DNA of 35,957 bases. Source: Bacteroidales bacterium. Its GTDB lineage: Bacteria; Bacteroidota; Bacteroidia; Bacteroidales; Muribaculaceae. The DNA is taken from the NCBI GenBank assembly GCA_014800795.1, contig JAAVFL010000032.1, forward strand, positions 1 to 35,957. The letters run 5' to 3'. Below are positions 7,929 to 14,814 of this stretch, piece after piece; within the stretch, counting starts at the first letter, position 1; every line of letters starts with the position of its first letter. A program made the position numbers and the translations under genes. Under the pieces are notes generated by a model. That model searched no databases. It was not told the origin of the DNA and saw only the letters and a list, made by a program, of their open reading frames with translations.

Positions 7929-8852
7929 TCAATCAGCGAGCAGGTCGATGGTGAGACCTTCGTTTGCCGCGATGGTGTCGGGGAATATGGCGCGTGCTTC
8001 GGCGAGGTGACGCTTCTCATCGGGATATGCTTTTGAGTAATGACCGATGAGAAGGCGCCCTGCATGAGCCATATGGGCAATCCGGGCGGCTTCGGAGGCG
8101 GTGGAGTGTCCGCGTTCGCGGGCTTTGCCGGCAGCGTCGTCGGCATAGGTCGCTTCATGATAGAGCAGGTCTACACCGTCGACTATCTCGGCTATCGACG
8201 GCGTGAAGACTGTATCGGAACAGTAGGCGTAGCTTGCCGAGTGGTCGGCGGGAGTGGTGAACATCTCGTTGGGAAGGATACGTCCGTCGGGAGCCACGAA
8301 GCCGGCCCCCTCCTTGATGGCCTGTAACTGTGCTACGGGCACATGGTGGAATTGGATCATATCGCTGCGCAGATGCAGGGGCTTGGGCTTTTCGCGGAAG
8401 AGATAGCCTACGGTGGGAACACGGTGATAGAGCGGGAAGGCTTCTACCTCCAGGCCGGGGAGATCAAGAACTGTCTGGCGTTTACCGGGTTCAATTATAT
8501 CGAATCGCAGTTCGTAGGAGCGTTCGCGGCAGAAAAAGTCCGTAAGCTGGCTGAAAAGGCGGGCGCCTTCAGCAAAGGTATGTACGGTCACTGTGCCTCC
8601 AGTCTGATGGAGGGCGAGTGTGGAGAGCAGCCCGGGAAGTCCCAGACAGTGATCGCCGTGAAGATGGCTGATGAAGATATGGGTCAGGCGCGAGAATTTC
8701 AGCCCCATGCGGCGCATGGAGAGCTGTGCGCCTTCGCCGCAGTCGATCATCATAAGCTGTCCGCGGTATTCTATTACCTGGCAGGATGGAAGATGGCGAA
8801 GGGATGGGGTAGCCGAGCCGCATCCGAGTATATGGAGTTTGAATTCGCTCAT
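7929..8852 (-). CDS. rnz: Ribonuclease Z (tRNA 3'-end processing)
   Basis: A 307-residue metallo-beta-lactamase-fold nuclease that cuts precursor tRNAs 3' of the discriminator base. The zinc-binding motif SHLHGDH lies at residues 62-68 (His63, His65, Asp67, His68). The flanking CGSATPS near the N-terminus, DCGEGAQ at 37-43, PTVGYLF, LYHEATY, RGHSTASEAA and the late IGHYS are all typical of RNase Z. The length matches the family. I chose the ATG at 8852 (MSEFKLHILGCG). The upstream in-frame ATG at 8897 lies within the terminator hairpin of the C10 peptidase gene and at the -33 element of the likely promoter, so it should not be transcribed from that promoter. Both tRNA-Asn genes in this window lack an encoded CCA, consistent with a need for this enzyme. 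Confidence 0.95.
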   Translation of the reverse strand: MSEFKLHILGCGSATPSLRHLPSCQVIEYRGQLMMIDCGEGAQLSMRRMGLKFSRLTHIFISHLHGDHCLGLPGLLSTLALHQTGGTVTVHTFAEGARLFSQLTDFFCRERSYELRFDIIEPGKRQTVLDLPGLEVEAFPLYHRVPTVGYLFREKPKPLHLRSDMIQFHHVPVAQLQAIKEGAGFVAPDGRILPNEMFTTPADHSASYAYCSDTVFTPSIAEIVDGVDLLYHEATYADDAAGKARERGHSTASEAARIAHMAHAGRLLIGHYSKAYPDEKRHLAEARAIFPDTIAANEGLTIDLLAD

Positions 8853-8862
8853 AATTTTAATT

Positions 8863-8919
8863 TCGGCGAAATTACTGAATTTAACGTTAACAGGCAAGAA
8901 ACCGCCCGGTTTCTTGCCT
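8863..8919 (-). repeat. Promoter/inverted-repeat module, copy 2 (upstream of rnz)
   Basis: Second copy of the module seen at 7809-7866: TCGGCGAA at 8863-8870, AACAGGCAAG ending at 8898, and GTTTCTTGCCT ending at 8919. The inverted arms AGGCAAG (8892-8898) and CTTGCCT (8913-8919) are 14 bases apart. Here the palindrome is longer and forms the 17-bp hairpin noted as terminator. Confidence 0.55.
8867..8898 (-). promoter_or_regulatory. Candidate promoter of rnz
   Basis: On the minus strand it reads CTTG (8898-8895), a 20-base spacer and TAATTTCG (8874-8867), one mismatch from TAnnTTTG. The -33 part lies inside the hairpin that ends the C10 peptidase transcript. A start near 8861 would leave a leader of about 9 bases. 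Confidence 0.45.
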
Positions 8920-8924
8920 GTTAA
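8887..8924 (-). terminator. 17-bp perfect hairpin after the C10 peptidase gene
   Basis: The arms 8887-8903 and 8908-8924 are exact reverse complements over 17 bases with a 4-base loop (GCCC). It lies 37 bases past the peptidase stop on the minus strand. There is no clean U tract on either side, so termination may be partial or the hairpin may serve as a 3' stabiliser. Confidence 0.6.
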
Positions 8925-8960
8925 ATAGTTGGAATTTTCACTGATGAAGTGAAAAGTTTC

Positions 8961-11072
8961 TTAGAGAGCCGCTTTTACGGTAGAGGTGGATCCGGTCGCG
9001 TCATTAACCGTGACAAATACGATTCCCGACAGGTGCGACAGGTCGATTTCGGCGCTGTTGCCGCTGAAAGCGACGGGTGCGTCGAGGAGCGTTCCGGCGG
9101 GCGAGAATACCGCAACGGATGTAATGGCGGCTCCGGCAACGGCGACAGCACGGCGTGTGGCGGCATCATATGCTACACCGATACCGGCATCGCCGGCTGC
9201 GGCCGATACTATGCCATTGTTTTCATCCGGTTCTACACGCACCATACCGAAAGAGTGGTAAATCTCTCCCGAATTATTGTTGCAAAGAACATGCTCGTAC
9301 TCCTTGCTGAAATCGAACGAACTGTCATATTCCACGTCATATCCCACATCGAAGCTCGTTGTGGAGAGTTTGGGAACTCGTATACGCTTCGGTGCCGATG
9401 AAGCCTTCGTGACTCCATCTTCGTCGAGAAGGGCGACCTTGACAGGCACATTGCGGTCCGAGTCGTAGGTGTTGTTGAATTCTATGGTGTAGTTGGTTGT
9501 CTCATTCTGCTTAAGGGCGGTGTTGAGGAAGCTGGCGCTGACCACGGATACCTCGGGTATTTTGTCGCCAAGTATCGAGTAGCCGTCGCGGCAGGATATC
9601 ACGGCGAACCCTTGCTTGCTGAGGTTATAGAGCATGCGTTCCCAGTCTTTTGACAGTGATGTGCGGCATACGACGCGCACTTCGTAGGTTCCGTCCGCAA
9701 GGTCGGGTATGTCGGCCTGCATGGAGGTGTAACCCCATCCGCTGTTGAGCTCTACCGGTCCGAACAGCGACTGATACTGGCTCTCGCCTGTAGCTGCATT
9801 CGTGTACTCGAAGCCGAAGTAGACGTTGCGGGCTTCGAAATAATCGTTGAACCAGAACCCGTCTATCTTGAGGTTACGTCCCGAAGTTAGGGTTACATTG
9901 AAGTCATCACCCTGAACTATAGTCATGTCGGGGCGGCGCGATCCTCTGCGAGGCTCATGCACGTTGAGCATGGCTACCTGACCGAGGTTGTAACCTCCTT
10001 CATAGCCGCCGATACCTTGTCCGGAGGGTTCGAGATCGTCGATTTTGAAATATCCGTCGCAGTAGCCTCCCCACCCCCAGTTGAAGTGGAAATAGCCTTT
10101 TCCGTTGTAGCCGTCGCATACGAAGGCGTGGCCCCCATCCTTGCTGAAGCCTGAATAGTAAACAGGGCCGTTATCCTTAAGTTCTGTTATAAGCATATCT
10201 TCCCATGTGTCGAGGGTATAGCGGTCGCGGGCGAACAGTTGGGCTGTCACGTCGTATGAGAAGTTATTCACGAATGCGCGTGGCACGTTGCCGTTGCCGG
10301 CTCCGGAGCCGGAGGGGCTGTAGCCCATGTCGGCAGCGAAGCCGCAGGTTACCATCAGTTCGGCCACCGCTGTGGCGCGTGCCGGATTGGCGGAGCCGGG
10401 GTAGTTGTTGCGCATCTGATCCCACTCGAATGTCACTTCGAGCGATCGGGTCAGTTCCTCGTTGTTGCATGTGGCGTGTCCCTCACCTTTGCCCTTTTTG
10501 GGGTATTCGTAATATTTCAGCACCTGTGCCATGGCAGTTGCCACACAACCGGTAACGCTTTTCTCGCCGTCCTGTTCGGGACAGTAGTAGTTGTATGGGT
10601 TGCCCTGATTCCAGGTGGTGGTCATCAATGGTTCTATAACATCGCTGCTCGACGCTTTCTTTACCTTACGGGGAGCGGCGGGGGCGGTTCCTGTGGCGAT
10701 AATGCTGTCGGCAGTGGCAATATCGGCTGCATATCCTCTGAGCCAGTCCTTGAATTGCGGTGGCATCTCCCCTTTGCCGGGGGTAAGTCCGTAGGCCAGC
10801 AGTGGGGCGGCGATATCGTTGGCGCCTACTACCATAAGCGTGCTGTCGGAGTTGGCGAACAGATATACGGCCGGTTCTCCGGCTGGAGTGTTGACGGTGA
10901 GTCTGAGCTCCGGATTAACGGCTGAACCGACGTAGGCTGCCGCTTTCCGGGGCACATCGCTTCCTGCAAGGCGCGAAAGAGCTTCGGCCGGGGATAGCGA
11001 CCGTGCGTTTACGGCCGTAACGGTCAGTAGCGACGCCGCTCCGGTGATAAGTAGAGAATAGAATTTCTTCAT
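8961..11072 (-). CDS. Secreted C10-family (streptopain-like) cysteine peptidase with sorting tail
   Basis: A 703-residue exported protease. A signal peptide (about 1-23) leads into an inhibitory propeptide region (PAVYLFANSDSTLMVVGAND, about 67-86). The C10 catalytic domain begins near residue 148. The nucleophile is Cys176 in TGCVATAMAQVLKYY, the general base His315 in GGHAFVCDGY, and the supporting FHFNWGWGG (Asn331, Trp332) follows. These are the SpeB/streptopain motifs. The middle is beta-rich. The last 50 or so residues (VAVFSPAGTLL, then IDLSHLSGIVFVTVND) resemble a type IX secretion sorting domain, so surface delivery or release is likely. The propeptide suggests self-activation. It has its own promoter (11251-11283) and terminator hairpin. 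The natural substrate is unknown; host or dietary protein is possible. Confidence 0.88.
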   Translation of the reverse strand: MKKFYSLLITGAASLLTVTAVNARSLSPAEALSRLAGSDVPRKAAAYVGSAVNPELRLTVNTPAGEPAVYLFANSDSTLMVVGANDIAAPLLAYGLTPGKGEMPPQFKDWLRGYAADIATADSIIATGTAPAAPRKVKKASSSDVIEPLMTTTWNQGNPYNYYCPEQDGEKSVTGCVATAMAQVLKYYEYPKKGKGEGHATCNNEELTRSLEVTFEWDQMRNNYPGSANPARATAVAELMVTCGFAADMGYSPSGSGAGNGNVPRAFVNNFSYDVTAQLFARDRYTLDTWEDMLITELKDNGPVYYSGFSKDGGHAFVCDGYNGKGYFHFNWGWGGYCDGYFKIDDLEPSGQGIGGYEGGYNLGQVAMLNVHEPRRGSRRPDMTIVQGDDFNVTLTSGRNLKIDGFWFNDYFEARNVYFGFEYTNAATGESQYQSLFGPVELNSGWGYTSMQADIPDLADGTYEVRVVCRTSLSKDWERMLYNLSKQGFAVISCRDGYSILGDKIPEVSVVSASFLNTALKQNETTNYTIEFNNTYDSDRNVPVKVALLDEDGVTKASSAPKRIRVPKLSTTSFDVGYDVEYDSSFDFSKEYEHVLCNNNSGEIYHSFGMVRVEPDENNGIVSAAAGDAGIGVAYDAATRRAVAVAGAAITSVAVFSPAGTLLDAPVAFSGNSAEIDLSHLSGIVFVTVNDATGSTSTVKAAL

Positions 11073-11250
11073 GTTGCTTTCAAATAGAGTAATCTGTTTT
11101 ATTATAATGATCTAAGGTTATGATAAACAACCGGGCCCTTTGCGTTGTCCCGATTGTGTATGTATACTTATCGCTTAAGTAAGCCATGGATGATATAAAG
11201 CCGATGAATATACATTATGCGTAATAACTTGTATGGCCTGCTTATAGCCT

Positions 11251-11283
11251 CAAAGTTACACAAAAATCTTCAATACATCCAAA
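11251..11283 (-). promoter_or_regulatory. Promoter of the C10 peptidase gene
   Basis: On the minus strand: TTTG (11283-11280), a 21-base spacer, TAACTTTG (11258-11251). This is an exact Bacteroidota consensus match. The start should fall near 11245, giving a leader of about 170 bases. The -33 box sits in the T run of the upstream gene's terminator. Confidence 0.7.
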
Positions 11284-11333
11284 AAAAATCCCTTCTCGCC
11301 ACGATTTTTAATTCGTTGTGGACGGGAAGGGAT
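11281..11333 (-). terminator. Intrinsic terminator of the outer-membrane barrel gene
   Basis: ATCCCTTC at 11288-11295 pairs with GAAGGGAT at 11326-11333, and the stem continues inward to CCAC/GTGG around an AT-rich loop. On the minus strand it is followed directly by eight T residues (11288-11281). It lies 30 bases after the stop codon at 11363. Confidence 0.88.
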
Positions 11334-11362
11334 CTTTGTCCTTGATAGTTTGGAGTCAGGCA

Positions 11363-14305
11363 TCAGGGACGCATTCCTCCGGGAGGTGGGCCACCGAATC
11401 CTCCGCGTCGGCCTCCGCGTTCGCCGCGTTCACCTTCCGGACCGCGTGGACCTTGCATTTCGTAGCTGTCGTCGCGGTGTCCTTTGCCGAATGTCTGGAA
11501 CTTGTATGTGAATGTGATCATGAAGAAGCGTGTCAGCGAGTTGTAACGGGTGTCGTCGATGTAGTTGGCCGTTACGGAGCGCGAGATGTTCGATTTCTGT
11601 TGCAGGAGGTCGTAAACTTTCAGCATGAGTACTCCTGCTTTGTTGCGGAGGAACTGATACGAAACCGATGCATTCCACATCCATTCTTTCTGATCGTATC
11701 CCTGCATATAACCCTTGGTGGCGGTGTATGTGAGGTCGGTGGCGAGGATGATGTTGAGTGGAGCGTACCACGTTCCGTTGAAGGTTCCGCCGTAGTTGTG
11801 GGTGGTGGTAGTGGCGATACCGGAGAGGGTATTCATCGTGGAACTCATGCGATAGTTGGGACGTAGCTCTAGTTCGAGATTCTCGGGACGGAAAGCTATC
11901 GCCGGGCTCTCGGCGAGCATAATGCCTGTTGATCGGTTGCGCAGTCCGTTGTTGTAGCCTATCTGCTGATTCGTGTTTATGAAAATGTGGTTGTTGAAAG
12001 ACCACTGCTTGTTGTGGCCGAATGGCTGCGAGAACATGTTCATCAGTTGTGCGCTCCATACTCCGTTCACATTCTCATATGTGGTGTAGCGGCCGCCTGT
12101 CTGGTTGTCGAAAGTCGTTTTTGAGATAATGGCGTTCTGCGTCATGCTTGCATCGAGCATCACCATTACAGAACGCTGGCTTTCGGGCCAGAATTTCTGC
12201 AGGCGTGTCCGCAGGTTGTGGTTGAACGACGGACTCAGGTTCGGATTACCTTGAACTATATTCAGCGGGTTGGAGTTGTCGACAACGGGTTGCAGCTGGT
12301 TCATCGAAGGCTCTGAGGAGCGTCCGTTATAGTCAATGTTGATTGAACTCTGTTTGTCCATGCGGTAGCGGAAACGCAGGAAAGGGGCGTAGTTCCATAC
12401 CCAACGTTCGGGAATGTTCTTCGCACTGTTGATGAGGTTGATGCTTTTACTCATCGACGGCACTACGGACAGGCCTGTCTCAAGGGTATATTTCGCGTTC
12501 ACTTTCTTGAAGCCTACACGGATATCCTGAGTCATGTAGTTGTTTCGGAACTGGTTGGAGATATCGGGCTGGAACTCCCAGTCGCCATATACGAACGATG
12601 CGAAGTCGGGGTTGAGCGGATCGGGGAGCAGCCAGGGGTTCTCGATAGGTGAGCGCTGGTCCACGATCTTGTCGCGGTTGTTCCATCGGTACTGTATGCG
12701 GTACGATACGGTGAGGAAGTTGCCGTTGGCTACGTTTCCTAACGGTTCTGTCCAGCTCACTCGACCCGATACGTTATTGGACCATGTGCGGTTGTCGGTC
12801 TGCTGTTCGTAGACGTATTCCATGTAGTCGTCGAGAGCCTGCGTCATATCCTCGAATTCCTGTTCTGTCATGGCGCTTCCACCGGTAGTACGCTGGCTGA
12901 AATAGGTGTAGGCCAGCGAGTTTTCGTATTCCCGTGTGTTAGAGAAGCTGTAGTTGCCCATGATTGAGAATGAGCGTCCGCGGTGTGATGCGAAGTTATG
13001 GTTATATATAAGGCGGCCTGATGCGTCCACTGAATTTCCGTGCGACGATCCCCAGTTGAGACTGTTGTTGATGGGTGTGTCGAAAACGGTTTGTCCGTTA
13101 TCAAGTCGGGCACCCCACATGTTGTCGTAGCTCGACGATGCAGAATTGTTTGTGTTATAGGAGAATGCTGGACGGAAATCGAGAGTGTTGAACGAGTCCG
13201 GTTTCCACTCTATTCTGAAGTCACTGCGAATGTTATGGCCTTTATCGCGTGAATTGGTGTGGGAGTTTTCCAGCTTGCTGTCGTCGGCGAAGAGGTACTG
13301 GCGGTCGCGCGATGTGACGGTGTGCCGGTTGCTGTGATTGTAGTTTACGTTACCTCCGAAGCGCAGTCTCTCGTCTTTGCCGAGGCTGAAGTTCACGCCG
13401 AACGATTCCGTGGAGTTTATACCGCGGTTTCCTCCGAACCGACGGAAGCGGTCGCCGTTGCCGTCGGTGAATCCCAAGTCGTTGGTGTTGTTGGCGTTTC
13501 CTATGAAGGTGAGCTGGTTGTTGCCCCACAGATGGGTGAGATACAGGCTTCCGAGATAGCGGTCATCGGTGCCGTATCCTCCCTGGAAGGTTCCCTGCCA
13601 CCCTTTCTTCATACCTTCTTTTATTGTGAGGTTGATTACGGTTTCCTCTTCGCCGTCGTCAACTCCGGTGAGACGGGCAAGTTCGCTCTTGCGGTCAACG
13701 ACCTGAAGCTTCTCAATCATGTTTGCGGGTATATTCTTTGAGGCCACTTTGGGGTCGTCGCCGAAGAATTCTTTGCCGTCGAAGAGAATTTTTCCTACCT
13801 GTTTGCCGTTGGCGGTGATCTTTCCGTCGCTGTCGATCTCAACACCGGGCAGACGCTTGAGAAGATCTTCCACCACGGCATTGGGCTGTGTCTTGTATGA
13901 GTCAGCGTTATATTCGATTGTATCCTGCATTACCTTTATAGGTGTTTTAACGCCGATCACCGTCGTTTCCTTGAGCATGTATGCCGACTCGGCGATGCGG
14001 ATTGTGTCGAGTTTGGTGTTTGACTTCACATCTATATTAACATAGTCTTTCGAGTAGCCGATATAGGTGGTTTCCAATAGATACGATCCTTTCTTGATGT
14101 CTGTCATACGGAAAGCACCGTTGTCGTCGGTCATGGCTCCTTTCACGAAGGTGGAGTCTTTCATCTGGAGCAGCCTTACTGTGGCATCGATCATCGGATC
14201 GCCCGTAGCGTAGTCGGTGACTACACCGCTCACATTGTAGGCCCAGGCTGTCACGGCAGTGACCGCGGCGAGAGCCATAATCGAGTATCGCCTCGAAATC
14301 TTCAT
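11363..14305 (-). CDS. Outer-membrane beta-barrel protein with carboxypeptidase-like regulatory domain
   Basis: A 980-residue outer-membrane protein of the TonB-receptor-like OMP_b-brl_3 type. After a signal peptide (1 to about 23, ending AWA/YN) comes a carboxypeptidase-D-regulatory-like beta-sandwich (NVSGVVTDYATGDPMIDATV, with the typical DDNGAFRM and YIGY). Next is a plug-like region (VVEDLLKRLPGVEIDSDG, then KILFDGKEFFGDDPK) and a long beta-barrel with many Asn/Tyr/Trp strands. The last 30 residues are Gly/Arg/Pro-rich, including GPRGPEGERGERGGRRGG. The longer frame starting at 14470 is unlikely. Its first 55 residues resemble no signal, and the -7 box at 14458-14465 would put the transcript start below it. 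I chose the ATG at 14305 (MKISRRYSIMALA). Ligand unknown; no SusD partner is nearby. Confidence 0.85.
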   Translation of the reverse strand: MKISRRYSIMALAAVTAVTAWAYNVSGVVTDYATGDPMIDATVRLLQMKDSTFVKGAMTDDNGAFRMTDIKKGSYLLETTYIGYSKDYVNIDVKSNTKLDTIRIAESAYMLKETTVIGVKTPIKVMQDTIEYNADSYKTQPNAVVEDLLKRLPGVEIDSDGKITANGKQVGKILFDGKEFFGDDPKVASKNIPANMIEKLQVVDRKSELARLTGVDDGEEETVINLTIKEGMKKGWQGTFQGGYGTDDRYLGSLYLTHLWGNNQLTFIGNANNTNDLGFTDGNGDRFRRFGGNRGINSTESFGVNFSLGKDERLRFGGNVNYNHSNRHTVTSRDRQYLFADDSKLENSHTNSRDKGHNIRSDFRIEWKPDSFNTLDFRPAFSYNTNNSASSSYDNMWGARLDNGQTVFDTPINNSLNWGSSHGNSVDASGRLIYNHNFASHRGRSFSIMGNYSFSNTREYENSLAYTYFSQRTTGGSAMTEQEFEDMTQALDDYMEYVYEQQTDNRTWSNNVSGRVSWTEPLGNVANGNFLTVSYRIQYRWNNRDKIVDQRSPIENPWLLPDPLNPDFASFVYGDWEFQPDISNQFRNNYMTQDIRVGFKKVNAKYTLETGLSVVPSMSKSINLINSAKNIPERWVWNYAPFLRFRYRMDKQSSINIDYNGRSSEPSMNQLQPVVDNSNPLNIVQGNPNLSPSFNHNLRTRLQKFWPESQRSVMVMLDASMTQNAIISKTTFDNQTGGRYTTYENVNGVWSAQLMNMFSQPFGHNKQWSFNNHIFINTNQQIGYNNGLRNRSTGIMLAESPAIAFRPENLELELRPNYRMSSTMNTLSGIATTTTHNYGGTFNGTWYAPLNIILATDLTYTATKGYMQGYDQKEWMWNASVSYQFLRNKAGVLMLKVYDLLQQKSNISRSVTANYIDDTRYNSLTRFFMITFTYKFQTFGKGHRDDSYEMQGPRGPEGERGERGGRRGGFGGPPPGGMRP

Positions 14306-14814
14306 CTTATGTCTCTGAAATAGATAGTTATGAGTAAAACGTGATAATTCGGTATGTATGCATGAGATAGGCAGCGGGGTTCTGTGATTAAATTGGAGAT
14401 GTAATCGGAAACCATTATTGTGGGGCCGCCAGGAGTCGCCATACGTTATTTGAGACACAAAATTAGCCATTAAGTTAAAGCGGTTTTATAACCTTTTGCT
14501 TTTATGAGCAACTTTTAAGCATTGTAAACATTTCCTGATGCCATATCGCTTGTCGGGCCGGACATTTTACAGAGTTTCGCGCATAGGTTAAGATGTAGGA
14601 ACAAATTGCGATTTACAATAATTAACATGAATGTATGTTTTGAAACATGATTTCTGTATGATGCGTATTGCAAAATTCGTTGTAACTTAGCATTGTGAAA
14701 TGGAGCGGGTTGTCCGATTGTTTTTTCGGCCGATAATGAATTCTGAGTTATTGACTTCGGATATCCTTCGAAAGACAAGATTGTGCTGAATTTTTTAACC
14801 ATAAACCGTATCAT
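14306..14814. other. Divergent intergenic region
   Basis: About 509 bases between the minus-strand barrel gene and the plus-strand 797-residue gene. It is AT-rich and should hold both promoters. On the minus strand I see a -7 box at 14458-14465. On the plus strand I find only weak look-alikes (TAACTTAG at 14683, TAGCATTG at 14688) without a correctly spaced -33. A 99-codon minus frame here (14515-14814) has no family resemblance and I consider it non-coding. Confidence 0.5.
14458..14465 (-). promoter_or_regulatory. Candidate -7 box of the outer-membrane barrel gene
   Basis: The minus strand reads TAATTTTG, an exact TAnnTTTG match. No TTTG lies 19-21 bases upstream, so this is a half-supported promoter. 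It would start transcription near 14452, giving a leader of about 146 bases. Confidence 0.35.

Noticed and set aside
14306-14470. N-terminal extension of the barrel protein from the ATG at 14470
   Set aside because: The extra 55 residues precede a standard signal peptide, and the likely transcript start lies inside them.
14515-14814. A 99-codon minus-strand frame in the divergent intergenic region
   Set aside because: AT-rich, no family resemblance, and it occupies the space needed for the promoter of the plus-strand gene.
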